A stretch of DNA of 64,000 nucleotides from assembly GCA_964394145.1 (NCBI GenBank), contig CAYMVL010000033.1:124001-188000 (forward strand), in the 5' to 3' direction. The translations under genes and the position numbers were made by a program. Source of the stretch: JAFGBN01 sp964394145. GTDB lineage: Bacteria > Chloroflexota > Dehalococcoidia > GIF9 > AB-539-J10. Below, in pieces: positions 8,452-17,460 of the stretch; positions within the stretch are counted from its first letter, which is position 1, and each line of letters starts with the position of its first letter. A model generated the notes under the pieces. The model did no database searches, was not told the DNA's origin, and saw nothing but the letters and a program-made list of their open reading frames with translations.

Positions 8452-9402
8452 ATGAGCCTAAGCTTATTGGTTGCCGAGTTCTTAGAGTACCTGGAAATAG
8501 AAAAAGGCTGCTCTCCTCTGACTATTAGGCGGTACAGGCATTACTTGGATCGCTTCTACAACTGGCTGAGTGAAAACTACTCCACAGCAAAACCGGATGA
8601 GATAGATGCTGAAGTCGTTAGACGGTACAGGTTGTATTTGGCCCACTTCAAGGATCCCAGTGGCGCGCAGTTGAAGAGAATCACTCAAAGTTACTATATC
8701 ATTGCATTGAGGGCTTTTCTCCGTTATCTTGTGGTGAAACGCGACATAGCTACTTTATCCCCTGAAAAGATAGAACTTCCCAAACAGGGTTCGCGTTCCG
8801 TCAGTTTCCTGGACTCGGGACAAATGGAGAGACTGCTAAACAGCCCCAAGATATCAGATAATATCGGGCTTCGAGATAAAGCTATCCTGGAAACACTATT
8901 CAGCACCGGATTAAGGGTATCGGAGCTGGTGAGCTTGAATCGCGACCAGATAGGCTTCGACCGCCAGGAATTTGGTATCAAGGGCAAGGGAAATAAGGTG
9001 AGAGTGGTCTTTCTTTCCGACACGGCCGCGGAATGGATTAAGCGCTACCTGCAGTCGCGGCGGGACTCTTTCAAGCCCTTGTTCATTCGATACAGCGGAG
9101 CTGTTGATAGCGGGAAGAACGGTGAAAAAATGCGGCTGACGGCAAGGTCTGTCCAAAGGATTGTCATGAAATATGCCAGAAGGTCTGGCTTGCCAGTCAA
9201 AACAACCCCACATACTTTGAGACACTCCTTCGCCACAGATCTGCTTATAGCCGGTGCTGACATTCGTTCTGTTCAAGAGATGTTAGGCCACGAAAGCATT
9301 ACAACTACCCAAGTCTATACCCATGTTACTAATAGACATTTGAAGGAAGTTCATAGGGCTTTCCATAGTAGAAAGGTCAAGAATGGCAATGGGAATGAAT
9401 AG
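8452..9402 (+). CDS. Tyrosine recombinase A (Xer-like)
   Basis: Site-specific DNA recombinase of 316 aa. The N-terminal SAM-like core-binding domain is at 1-110 (LEYLEIEKGCSPLTIRRYRHYL). The catalytic domain has all six expected residues: R155 (STGLRVSEL), K179 (KGKGNKVR), H254 and R257 (HTLRHSFAT), H280 (LGHESI) and nucleophile Y289 (QVYTH). So it should be active. It resembles XerC/XerD in size, but the local pairing with a second recombinase and a palindrome suggests an element-encoded enzyme. No ribosome site precedes the ATG. Its 3' end overlaps the next gene by 20 bp. Confidence 0.9.
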   Translation: MSLSLLVAEFLEYLEIEKGCSPLTIRRYRHYLDRFYNWLSENYSTAKPDEIDAEVVRRYRLYLAHFKDPSGAQLKRITQSYYIIALRAFLRYLVVKRDIATLSPEKIELPKQGSRSVSFLDSGQMERLLNSPKISDNIGLRDKAILETLFSTGLRVSELVSLNRDQIGFDRQEFGIKGKGNKVRVVFLSDTAAEWIKRYLQSRRDSFKPLFIRYSGAVDSGKNGEKMRLTARSVQRIVMKYARRSGLPVKTTPHTLRHSFATDLLIAGADIRSVQEMLGHESITTTQVYTHVTNRHLKEVHRAFHSRKVKNGNGNE

Positions 9403-9946
9403 TGGCCCTCTGACGACAGGACTACCTTGGCACGTTGTGGAAGAAGCCATTAATAGTGAGAGTCGATGGCTGCAAGGAGCAATTGAGCAAGCGTACATAG
9501 ATAAAGTGCCGGGCTGTGATGATTGTCCCTACACCTTTAGGAAAATCGCCCTCTTAATCGTAACTGGCAGAGTCGAAGTAAAGGAGTTCATTGGCCGGGA
9601 GGGACATGATTTATGGGATGACCTGACGGAAAAACATGGTGTCAAAAAACTGTCACGCCATGGGGGTGACTGGCATAGAAGGATGACGGACGTAATCACT
9701 GAATACTTCCAAAATCAGGGGTTCGAAGTCATTGCTGAGCCTTTCCTCAGCAAAGGACGTGCTGATCTGGGTATCTATAAGGAGGGTCACTTAGACTTAT
9801 ACGTAGAGATAGGTACTACCTCTGCCTATAAGTTGTGGTGGAACCTCCACAGGTTGACGAGGGCCAAGATTCTACTGGTACCAGACAAGCGTCGAGCCAT
9901 AGAGTTCACTTGTGCCAAGGCCGAGCGAGAGATGTTTCATGGCTAG
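9383..9946 (+). CDS. PD-(D/E)xK-like protein of unknown role
   Basis: 187 aa, not recognised as a named family. Residues 97-170 look like a restriction-endonuclease-like fold: a helix (WHRRMTDVITEYFQNQGF), E119, then KGRADLGIY with D128, then DLYVEIGTTSAYK with E142. The usual ExK lysine is replaced by glycine (EIG), and K150 might substitute. A CDDC pair (45-48) lies in the N-terminal half. The start overlaps the recombinase A gene by 20 bp and recombinase B begins 13 bp after the stop, so the three form one transcription unit. The first of three nearby in-frame ATGs is given. It may be a nuclease, or an inactive DNA-binding partner of the recombinases. Confidence 0.7.
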   Translation: MAMGMNSGPLTTGLPWHVVEEAINSESRWLQGAIEQAYIDKVPGCDDCPYTFRKIALLIVTGRVEVKEFIGREGHDLWDDLTEKHGVKKLSRHGGDWHRRMTDVITEYFQNQGFEVIAEPFLSKGRADLGIYKEGHLDLYVEIGTTSAYKLWWNLHRLTRAKILLVPDKRRAIEFTCAKAEREMFHG

Positions 9947-9958
9947 AACAAAACGGGA

Positions 9959-10861
9959 TTGACAGAGATGCTGGCGCATATTGATGGTTTTCTTCTGAAC
10001 GTGCAGGCAAGCCATCATTCTACAGCTACAGCCCGCACTTATAAACGATATCTGCGGGTCTTCGACAATTTTTTAAACGAAAACCACATCCAGTTTGACG
10101 ACATCAACAAGCGTACGATCACCTACTATAAGGAGTATCTGGCCTCCCGAGGTCAGAATACGGGGGATTCGGGCAATGGAGGTGGTAAGCAACTCGGGTC
10201 TAACACTATTAACTACAAGTTGACAGCGCTCAGAGTTTACCTGCGTTACTTAATCGATATGGGATATCCCTGCCCTTTAGTACCTGAAGCGGTCAAATTA
10301 TTTAGGACAGTCCGCCCGGTTCCCCAGGTAGCTGAGTTTAGCGATTTAGTCAGGCTGATTGAAGCCCCAGGCCGTGATCGCGGTCCCATAGGACTGAGGG
10401 ACAAAGCTATTCTAGAAACACTGTTCAGTACAGGGCTACGGGTATCAGAATTGGTTACTCTAAATCGTCACCAGATACACTGGGAACGTCAGGAATTAAG
10501 TGTGGAAGGTAAAGGAGATAAGATTCGGCAGGTTGTTATATCAACTAGTACTGCACAATCGCTCAGGCGTTACTTACAATCTCGCCGAGACAATTTCGAG
10601 CCATTATTTATTCGATACAGTGGTGCAATCGATAGCCGAAAAAATGGCGAAAACATGCGACTCACCGTAAGGTCTATCGAAAACATTGTTAGCAAGTACG
10701 GAAAAAGATGTGGGCTACAAATTAAGGCAAGCCCCCAGACCTTTAGACAGGCCTTTGGTTTTTATTTGGCTGAGGAACGCCCGAATCCGGTAGCTGTTGC
10801 AATTCTAATGAGCCACGAGTCACACGATAACACTACCCGTTATGTGCATGCGCCGTATTGA
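9959..10861 (+). CDS. Tyrosine recombinase B, divergent active site
   Basis: 300-aa paralogue of recombinase A: both share AILETLFSTGLRVSEL, RRYLQSRRD-type helices and LFIRYSGA followed by MRLT. Active-site residues: R161, K185, R263, H286 and Y295 are present, but the first His of the HxxR box is Gln (Q260 in PQTFRQAF). The protein stops 5 residues after the tyrosine and lacks the C-terminal helix that A has (about 27 residues). It may be impaired alone and work only with A. Start is TTG 9959 or ATG 9968, neither with a strong ribosome site. Confidence 0.85.
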   Translation: MTEMLAHIDGFLLNVQASHHSTATARTYKRYLRVFDNFLNENHIQFDDINKRTITYYKEYLASRGQNTGDSGNGGGKQLGSNTINYKLTALRVYLRYLIDMGYPCPLVPEAVKLFRTVRPVPQVAEFSDLVRLIEAPGRDRGPIGLRDKAILETLFSTGLRVSELVTLNRHQIHWERQELSVEGKGDKIRQVVISTSTAQSLRRYLQSRRDNFEPLFIRYSGAIDSRKNGENMRLTVRSIENIVSKYGKRCGLQIKASPQTFRQAFGFYLAEERPNPVAVAILMSHESHDNTTRYVHAPY

Positions 10862-11001
10862 TATGCCCAATAATCTCAATACGATACTATTATGTCAAGT
10901 ATATGTTAGGCCGCAATAGAAGTACAAATGTTCTGGGTACGCTTGAGAAGCGATTTACCTACAGAAGATCTCGAGAATAGAAGAACCGCAAGGTTTGTTT
11001 G

Positions 11002-11074
11002 GTGGGCTCGGCAGGGTTCGAACCTGCGACCAACCGGTTATGAGCCGGCCGCTCTGCCACTGAGCTACGAGCCC
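11002..11074 (-). tRNA. tRNA with CAT anticodon (Met elongator or Ile2)
   Basis: Minus-strand cloverleaf: acceptor GGGCTCG/CGAGCCC, D-arm AGCTCAGTGGCAGAGC, anticodon stem CCGGCTCATAACCGG with CAT, T-arm GCAGGTTCGAACCCTGC, discriminator A, CCA encoded at 10999-11001. The body resembles elongator tRNA-Met, but tRNA-Ile2 (lysidine-modified CAT) cannot be excluded by eye. Right border of the recombinase island. Confidence 0.95.
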
Positions 11075-11616
11075 GTATCTAGAAACATGTTAAATTGTAA
11101 TGAACCTTAGTGTCGAAAGTCAAAACCGCAAAAGAACATGAGTCAATTACTCAAGCCTGTTGTGCTTTGCTTGTAAGGCGAGGCTGCTGGGGATAGTCTC
11201 TTCTCTATTCTCTATAGCCGCTGCTCAAATAAATGGAGGACCCAGCTGCAGATTGATTATTTTGCTCATTCAGTTTCCTCACCATGGGATGATGTCCATT
11301 TAAGGGCACTATATGAAGCACAGCAGGCTGAGTCACTTCGTTGAACAGCTGACATGGTCACCGGCTACTGTATAACACAAAGCTATGTAGTCTATGCCTG
11401 ACCTGTCAAATCTAGCAAAGACAGGAAGGCCCGTTGTTCGTTGGTCAATTGCTCCTTCAAAAAAGAGCGAGCTTCATTCTAAACGAATAAACGCTGCGTA
11501 ACGCTCTCGCCGTGGTAACTCGCCGTGGCAAGTGGGTAGCATCAATGGTCTTCGCGTGCTTGTTATGCGCGTATGTCCAGCAAGGCGCAGGCAATGCAGA
11601 AAAGGTCGCTATCAAG
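11075..11616. other. Intergenic region, nothing recognised
   Basis: About 540 bp without a credible gene. At 11110-11119 GTGTCGAAAG resembles the left arm of the 8384 palindrome with one base deleted, but there is no matching right arm. CTCGCCGTGG occurs twice near 11505-11530. Confidence 0.4.
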
Positions 11617-11622
11617 TATAAT
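11617..11622 (+). promoter_or_regulatory. -10 box of rsmI, predicted leaderless
   Basis: A perfect TATAAT ends 9 nt before the GTG start at 11632, so transcription should begin about 11629. No good -35 is seen at 17 bp. Confidence 0.55.
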
Positions 11623-11631
11623 TACTGAGTT

Positions 11632-12453
11632 GTGGCTGCGCTTTACATCACTGCTACCCCCATTGGTAATTTGGAGGACATTACCCTGCGCGCCTTGCGC
11701 CTTCTGCGTGAGGTAAAACTAATTGCTGCTGAGGACACTCGAACAACTAAGCACTTGCTTAAAGTCTATGATATAAGGACCCCGGTAACTAGCTACCATG
11801 AGCATAGCAGACATGCCAAACTGGATTACTTATTGAGCCGAATCAGGGAGGAGGATGTGGCTCTGGTCTCTGAAGCTGGTGTACCCGGACTGAGCGATCC
11901 GGGTTACGATCTTGTTGCCGCTGCTATTGAGCACGGGATTCCTGTAGTGGTTATCCCTGGAGTCTCCGCAGTGACAACTGCTTTAGTGGTTTCAGGTCTG
12001 CCTACTGACCAGTTTATTTATCTCGGGTTTTTCCCCCGTCGTAGTGGTAGGAGGCAACAGCTTCTTAAATCTCTAGTCGGAGAGACGAGAACCATGTTAG
12101 CTTTTGAGGCTCCCCATCGCTTGAAAGAAACCCTGAGTGATATAGAGGATGTCCTTGGAGATAGAAGGCTAGCGGTATGCCGCGAGCTCACCAAACTACA
12201 TGAGGAGATTTTTAGAGGCAAGGTCAGCCAGGCGAAGAAGCATTTCACCGAGCCAAGAGGCGAGTTCACCCTGGTTATCGAGGGTAAAGGTGATGAAGAA
12301 GCTGAGATTACGGAAGAGGTAGAAAAAGAATTGCAGGAGCTTTTTCAGCAGGGCTTCAAGGCTCAAGAAGCAATATCGCTGGTATCCGGGGTTCATGACT
12401 TACCGAAGAAGAAGCTTTATCAAGCCTGGCTGAAGCTTAAGAAAGGAGGCTAA
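11632..12453 (+). CDS. rsmI: 16S rRNA (cytidine1402-2'-O)-methyltransferase
   Basis: SAM-dependent enzyme methylating the ribose of C1402 in the decoding centre of 16S rRNA. 273 aa, TP-methylase fold. Seen: LYITATPIGNLEDITLRAL at the N-terminus, AAEDTRTTKHLL, SEAGVPGLSDPGYDLV, VIPGVSAVTTALVVSGLPTD and GFFPRR. Start codon is GTG; the family motif begins 3 residues later, so no upstream start is needed, although the TATAAT box lies just 9 nt ahead. Followed one base later by a small zinc-ribbon gene. Confidence 0.95.
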   Translation: MAALYITATPIGNLEDITLRALRLLREVKLIAAEDTRTTKHLLKVYDIRTPVTSYHEHSRHAKLDYLLSRIREEDVALVSEAGVPGLSDPGYDLVAAAIEHGIPVVVIPGVSAVTTALVVSGLPTDQFIYLGFFPRRSGRRQQLLKSLVGETRTMLAFEAPHRLKETLSDIEDVLGDRRLAVCRELTKLHEEIFRGKVSQAKKHFTEPRGEFTLVIEGKGDEEAEITEEVEKELQELFQQGFKAQEAISLVSGVHDLPKKKLYQAWLKLKKGG

Positions 12454-12454
12454 A

Positions 12455-12658
12455 ATGCGGCGTGGCTGCATTGCTGTGGAACAGATACAGTGTGATGGCT
12501 GCCATCGACTTATTAAAGCAGGGGAGCGATATCTGGTGATCGATGTGGAAGGCGACGAAAAACAACGCCTTTGCATCGACTGCTGCTTAGAGCGCGGCTA
12601 TGCTTCGTACATAGAGGAAGAGGGAAAGAAGATAATAACTTTCTTGCCCCAAGACTAG
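12455..12658 (+). CDS. Small zinc-ribbon-like protein, unknown function
   Basis: 67 aa with two cysteine pairs, C13xxC16 and C40xxC43, separated by 23 residues, which would fit one treble-clef or zinc-ribbon site (IQCDGCHRLIKAGERY ... QRLCIDCCLERGY). Preceded by AAAGGAGG overlapping the end of rsmI, with one base between the genes, so it is translated with rsmI. I do not recognise a named family. It might be an RNA- or ribosome-associated accessory of the operon, but that is only an inference from position. Confidence 0.75.
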   Translation: MRRGCIAVEQIQCDGCHRLIKAGERYLVIDVEGDEKQRLCIDCCLERGYASYIEEEGKKIITFLPQD

Positions 12659-12798
12659 GTATTATCAGTTGTCACTCCGGGTAACAGGCGTCATGCTAGT
12701 CCCAACAAACCGACGCAGATTGTGTAGAGTGGTGGGTTATCACAATGACATGAAGGTGTTCATGATCTACAATAATATGGCTATTTACGGAGAAGTTT

Positions 12799-14469
12799 TT
12801 GAGTGAGCGTATTCTTATAGGTGTTGCGTGGCCTTATGCTAACGGCCCTCTACATCTTGGGCATATCACGGGAGCTTATCTGCCAGCCGATATTTTTGCT
12901 CGTTATCATCGTCTCAAAGGCAATGAGGTATTGATGGTTTCTGGAAGCGACCAGCATGGTACCCCGATTACAATTCGTGCTGAACAGGAATCAACTACAC
13001 CGCAAGCAGTAGCGTCTAAATACCACCAGCAATTCCTTGATTGCTGGGATAAATTTGGCATTTCCTTCGACCTGTTCACCACTACGGGCACCGCAAACCA
13101 TGCTGAGGTTACTCATGATATTTTCCTGACCCTACTCAGCAAGAACTATATCTACAGAGACAAGATGCTCCAAGCTTATTGTCCCAAGTGTCGGCGTTTT
13201 CTCCCCGATCGCTATTTAGAAGGTACATGCCCCTACTGTGGTTTCCCTAAAGCTAGGGGTGACCAATGTGATGAATGTGGTAAGCCGCTGAATCCTTCCG
13301 AGCTTAAGGACGTTCACTGCTATGTTTGCTCAACCCCTGTTCGATTTGAAACCTCTGAGCAGTTTTTTCTGCGCCTTAGCGCTTTTCAAGATAAATTGGC
13401 GGCATGGATAAAAGAGCAAAAGCATTGGCGGCGCAACGTGCTCTCAACGACCCGGAAATTCCTGGACGAAGGCTTGAAAGACAGGGCTATAACTCGTGAT
13501 CTGGATTGGGGAGTGAGTATTCCACAAGCTGGTTATGACCATAAGCGTATTTACGTGTGGTTTGAGGCAGTTATAGGTTATTTGTCAGCAAGCAAAGAAT
13601 GGGCAAGACTACGCGGAGATGACTCGGCCTGGAGACCTTTTTGGGGAAAAGATGCTAAGAGTTACTACTTCCTTGGCAAGGACAATATTTTTTTCCATAC
13701 GCTTATTTGGCCGGCGATGTTGATGGGGTACGGCGGATTGAACCTCCCTTACGATGTACCGGCCAATGAGTTTCTGACTATTGAGGGTAAGAAACTCTCT
13801 ACGAGTCGCGGTTGGGCAGTCTGGCTTCTTGATTACTTGGAGCGGTATGAGGCAGACCCTCTGAGATATGCTCTAGCAGTGAATATGCCTGAGACTGGGG
13901 ATAGTGATTTCTCCTGGCGTGAATTCCTTCGTCGCAATAATAATGAATTAGTGGCCACATACGGTAATCTCGCTAATCGTATCCTTACATTTGCTTATCG
14001 TCAGTTCGAGGGAGCTGTGCCAACACCCGGTGAACTTGACGCACGAAGCCAGAGCTTGCTTCATGATTGTGAGCTTGCCTTAGCTAATGTGGATAGGCTG
14101 CTTTATAATTGTAACTTTAAAGAAGCTATTGGACAGGCCATGTCCCTGGCTCAGGAAGCCAATCGTTATCTTGATGAACAGTCTCCTTGGAAGACAATTA
14201 AGTCGGAACGGCAGCCGGCTGCTAAATCTGTTTATACAACTCTATCCATACTATCAGCTCTAAAGACCATGCTCTATCCATTCCTACCATTTAGTTCCAG
14301 GAATCTGCACTCTTTCCTAGGTTTTGATGCCACTATTGAGGAAGCGGGCTGGAAATTTCAACCACCGTCTCCAGGGCAACAACTTCGCCAGCCACGGCCG
14401 CTATTCATTAAGCTAGATGATAGCATTATTTCTCAAGAAAATAGTCAACTTGGCTCCGCGCTTGATTGA
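12799..14469 (+). CDS. metG: Methionyl-tRNA synthetase
   Basis: Class I synthetase charging tRNA-Met. 556 aa, lacking the C-terminal EMAP-type dimerisation domain. HLGH signature at 19-22 and KLSTS (KMSKS equivalent) at 332-336. The knuckle insertion has four cysteine pairs (C128/C131, C144/C147, C157/C160, C174/C177), so two zinc sites. WFEAVIGYLSASKEWA and FLGKDNIFFHTLIWPAML are typical of the family. Start is TTG 12799 with GGAGAAG 5-6 nt upstream; the protein begins MSERILIGVAWPYANGP, matching the family from the first residues. Confidence 0.96.
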   Translation: MSERILIGVAWPYANGPLHLGHITGAYLPADIFARYHRLKGNEVLMVSGSDQHGTPITIRAEQESTTPQAVASKYHQQFLDCWDKFGISFDLFTTTGTANHAEVTHDIFLTLLSKNYIYRDKMLQAYCPKCRRFLPDRYLEGTCPYCGFPKARGDQCDECGKPLNPSELKDVHCYVCSTPVRFETSEQFFLRLSAFQDKLAAWIKEQKHWRRNVLSTTRKFLDEGLKDRAITRDLDWGVSIPQAGYDHKRIYVWFEAVIGYLSASKEWARLRGDDSAWRPFWGKDAKSYYFLGKDNIFFHTLIWPAMLMGYGGLNLPYDVPANEFLTIEGKKLSTSRGWAVWLLDYLERYEADPLRYALAVNMPETGDSDFSWREFLRRNNNELVATYGNLANRILTFAYRQFEGAVPTPGELDARSQSLLHDCELALANVDRLLYNCNFKEAIGQAMSLAQEANRYLDEQSPWKTIKSERQPAAKSVYTTLSILSALKTMLYPFLPFSSRNLHSFLGFDATIEEAGWKFQPPSPGQQLRQPRPLFIKLDDSIISQENSQLGSALD

Positions 14470-14602
14470 TAGTCTGATATTGATTTCAGGCAGCTAATTA
14501 AGCGAAAGTCATTTGCATGCTAAGTACAGGATGTGATTTGGAGTCCTTGAGTAGGATGCAATCTGTTTTAGGACTAGTAGGCGAATGTCTGAGGCGGGTG
14601 GT

Positions 14603-16429
14603 TCAGCCGGATGTCGATTGCGGCATGAGGCCTTCGAACAATTTATTGAGTTCGGGTTCCTCTAAAGTCTCATGAACAAGCAACTCTTGAGCCAGCTCTT
14701 TTAATTTCGCTTTGTTCTCGCTCAAGATCTTCTTTGCAGTACTATATGCTCGCTGAATTATGGTATGTACCTCTTCATCAATCTCCTGTGCCACCTTCTC
14801 ACCATAGTCTCTTTGCTCGCTGATCTCACGACCCAAGAAGACAAGTTCCTGCCTTTGCCCGAAAGTTCGCGGCCCTAACTTGTCGCTCATGCCATATTCC
14901 GTAACCATCTTCCTGGCAAGCTTGGTCGCTTGTTCCAAATCGTTTTGTGCTCCTGTGGTCACTTCCCCAAATGTAATTTCCTCAGCAGCGCGGCCGCCGA
15001 GACTCACTGCCAACCTGTCGTCAAATTGCGACTTGGTCCAGAGGTGACGCTCCTCACTTGGCAGAAAGCGTGTCCAGCCTCCTATTACTCCCCGACCAAT
15101 AATAGAGATCTTATGCACGGGATCAGCGTTGGGCAACATTTTCGCAGTCAAAGCGTGCCCGCTCTCATGGTAAGCAATCATTTCCTTTTCTTTAGGACTT
15201 ATTACCCGGCTTTTCTTCTCCGGACCGGCGATAGTACGATCAGCTGCATCCTCGAGTTCCCTGAGCGAGATATCTTTGCGATTGCGTCGCGCAGCTAATA
15301 TAGCCGCTTCGTTAATCAAATTGGCTAAATCAGCCCCGCTGAACCCGGGTGTCTCCTTTGCTATCGTTTCCAGGTTGACCTCTTTAGCTAGGGGCTTCCC
15401 CTTGGCGTGTACCTCTAGAATAGCCTTGCGGCCGTTTATATCGGGCAAATCGATGACGATATGGCGGTCGAAGCGTCCAGGCCGTAGCAATGCGGGATCA
15501 AGTATGTCAGGCCGATTAGTGGCAGCCATAACAATAACGCTTGTGTTAGTATCGAAGCCATCCATCTCAGCCAGAATTTGGTTCAGAGTTTGCTCCCTTT
15601 CGTCGTGCCCTCCACCTAGACCCGCTCCACGATGTCTGCCCACGGCATCAATTTCGTCGACGAATATCAAAGACGGTGTGTTACGCTTAGCCTGCTCAAA
15701 AAGATCTCTCACTCTTGCAGCACCCACTCCCACAAACATCTCGACAAATTCGCTACCACTTATAGAGTAGAAAGGCACTTTAGCTTCTCCCGCTATAGCT
15801 TTAGCCAATAGTGTTTTGCCCGTCCCTGGCGGTCCTACCAGCAGCACACCTCGAGGTATACGCCCTCCCAGACTGTGGAATTTTTCAGGGGCTCTGAGAA
15901 ACTCAACTATTTCTTGAACCTCTTCCTTTGCCTCGTCAGTACCGGCGACATCAGCAAAAGTCACTGCCGGTTTATCGCCTGTGCTCAACCGTGCCCGACT
16001 TCTGCTGAAGTTAAAGGCCTGGGTACCGGCACCATGCGTTGAGCGGAAAAGAAAATAGAACATCAACCCGAGTAATGCAATAGGTACACCGACCTGGAGA
16101 GCTATCATTCCCCAATCGATGCCACTCGTTTGTGCGTCAATTTCTAGTGCGCTTAAGTCCACTCCTGCCTCTTTTAGCCACTCCCTCAATTCAGGATAGC
16201 TATCGCCAAAACCAGCCTTAATTACCGCTTTGTTCTCCTTGTAGCCTGTAATGTTACCCTTGCTGTCCAGTACAATAGTGTCAATCTGGTCTTCCTGTAA
16301 TCTACTTATGAACTCAGAAGTCGTTACTGTCTCAGGGCCGCTGGGCCGCACAAACGCAAATATTGCCAGCATCGCCGCTATCAGCAATATCAAATAGAAG
16401 AAGGGATTATGCCACCATTTCGCTTTCAT
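14603..16429 (-). CDS. ftsH: ATP-dependent zinc metalloprotease FtsH
   Basis: Membrane-anchored AAA+ protease degrading misfolded membrane proteins and short-lived regulators. 608 aa. TM1 at about 10-27 and TM2 at about 108-128 enclose a small extracytoplasmic domain. The AAA module has Walker A GPPGTGKT (199-206), Walker B LIFVDEID (254-261) and the arginine-finger region RPGRFDR. The protease zinc site is HESGH (421-425), with the third ligand expected in AQNDLEQATKLARKMV. Gene lies tail to tail with metG. Confidence 0.97.
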   Translation of the reverse strand: MKAKWWHNPFFYLILLIAAMLAIFAFVRPSGPETVTTSEFISRLQEDQIDTIVLDSKGNITGYKENKAVIKAGFGDSYPELREWLKEAGVDLSALEIDAQTSGIDWGMIALQVGVPIALLGLMFYFLFRSTHGAGTQAFNFSRSRARLSTGDKPAVTFADVAGTDEAKEEVQEIVEFLRAPEKFHSLGGRIPRGVLLVGPPGTGKTLLAKAIAGEAKVPFYSISGSEFVEMFVGVGAARVRDLFEQAKRNTPSLIFVDEIDAVGRHRGAGLGGGHDEREQTLNQILAEMDGFDTNTSVIVMAATNRPDILDPALLRPGRFDRHIVIDLPDINGRKAILEVHAKGKPLAKEVNLETIAKETPGFSGADLANLINEAAILAARRNRKDISLRELEDAADRTIAGPEKKSRVISPKEKEMIAYHESGHALTAKMLPNADPVHKISIIGRGVIGGWTRFLPSEERHLWTKSQFDDRLAVSLGGRAAEEITFGEVTTGAQNDLEQATKLARKMVTEYGMSDKLGPRTFGQRQELVFLGREISEQRDYGEKVAQEIDEEVHTIIQRAYSTAKKILSENKAKLKELAQELLVHETLEEPELNKLFEGLMPQSTSG

Positions 16430-16937
16430 ACTACATTCATCTGAATTATATCAGATATGCTACTATGCTACAAAACCAGAGGGTCACACTCCGCTTTGTT
16501 GTAGCGTACCGTTGCTCCACTGCTGTCATTCAAGTCTATGGTGGTTCAAGTCGAGTCGCAAAGTATAGAGGCCAGAGTCATTCCTAGCTGGATGCCAGGA
16601 CACACACTTTCTGAGATATCGTCAAGTTCTTATAATTAGGAAGATGGGTGTATGTTGGGTTTAGCAGCTAGCGCCATGTTAGCTTGGTCAAACTTGTCTA
16701 TGCACCATAGATGGTATTATTGCATAGTAACCACTGGTGGCTTGGCTAGAAGACATTTCACAGCCATCATATAGATAGATGATTGCCCATTGCTTCCTTG
16801 CCATTCCTATTCAGGTACAAATCTCTTATAGGCAATGCTTCTGGATTGTCCCTCTCCTCAACTCTTATGTTAAGTGTCCTGTCCGACACGGACAGGCGTT
16901 TACGAAATAATATTCAAGCAGATTCATCTTGGTGCTA
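16430..16937. other. Intergenic region upstream of the T-box, nothing recognised
   Basis: About 500 bp. No convincing gene, tRNA or repeat; only chance-length open frames. Confidence 0.5.
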
Positions 16938-16966
16938 TTGACAAATTAGAGACGAGCATATAAACT
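16938..16966 (+). promoter_or_regulatory. Promoter of the trpB2 leader
   Basis: Consensus TTGACA (16938-16943), 17-bp spacer, TAAACT (16961-16966). The predicted RNA start, about 16973, lies just upstream of the T-box stem I sequence. Confidence 0.7.
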
Positions 16967-16973
16967 GAAGTCA

Positions 16974-17259
16974 ATTGAATAAGGAAAAGGCTGAGAACAG
17001 GACTAGTACAGCCTGAGGCAGAGTTCAGAGAGCCGGGTTAGGTGTGAGCCGGTACTCGAGCAAGGTTGGAATGGGCCTGGGAGCCGCAAGCCGAAAAGTG
17101 CGTGCGCTTAGTAGGTTTTGCCGCAGAGGGCTGCGTTAGCTAAGCCCAGGGTATAGTTCCTGATAGAGTTGTGTACCCGAACAGAGATTGCCTGAAAAGG
17201 TTTAAATAGGGTGGCACCGCGAAAGGAAAGCCTCTCGCCCCTTGGCGAGAGGCTTTTTT
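16974..17259 (+). promoter_or_regulatory. T-box leader, tryptophan specifier
   Basis: tRNA-sensing riboswitch. Seen in order: stem I distal elements AGAGAGCCGGG and GGTGTGAGCCGG; a specifier loop GAA-UGG-GCC with UGG (Trp) at 17072-17074 followed by a purine and CCTGGGAG; the T-box AGGGTGGCACCGCG (17208-17221), whose bulge UGGC would pair with a tRNA ending G-CCA, the discriminator of bacterial tRNA-Trp; then the terminator hairpin at 17228. Uncharged tRNA-Trp should therefore favour read-through into trpB2. The specifier call rests on the motif pattern, not on a folded model. Confidence 0.9.
17228..17259 (+). terminator. T-box intrinsic terminator
   Basis: 12-bp stem AAGCCTCTCGCC / GGCGAGAGGCTT with a CCTT loop, followed by a T-run. 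Its 5' arm overlaps the antiterminator region, as expected in a T-box. Confidence 0.92.
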
Positions 17260-17460
17260 ATTGCACGAAGTGAGATGTGATATGCGTTATCTACGTGATA
17301 TACAATCACCCAATGCAATAAAGGCGGGTGATGCATGAGTAGAGAAGGTCGGCTCTTTTGTCAAACGCTTGAAGGATGCTATATTGGTAAAGGAGGTTCA
17401 AATGTAGAAGCTAAATTATCCTTAAACACTAGGCTAGCCAAACATTGAAAGGAGGTAAAA

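Noticed and set aside
7105..11074. Island bounded by direct repeats of a tRNA 3' end (classical tRNA attachment sites)
   Set aside because: I found no repeat of either tRNA 3' end at the opposite side; the two tRNAs differ and face each other.
10928..11110. Open frame of 60 codons containing 'ARQGSNLRPTGYEPAALPLSYEP'
   Set aside because: Antisense translation of the CAT-anticodon tRNA, another classic false gene.
16554..16565. Second copy of the 8384 palindrome (GTCGCAAAGT)
   Set aside because: Only half an arm matches and there is no inverted partner.
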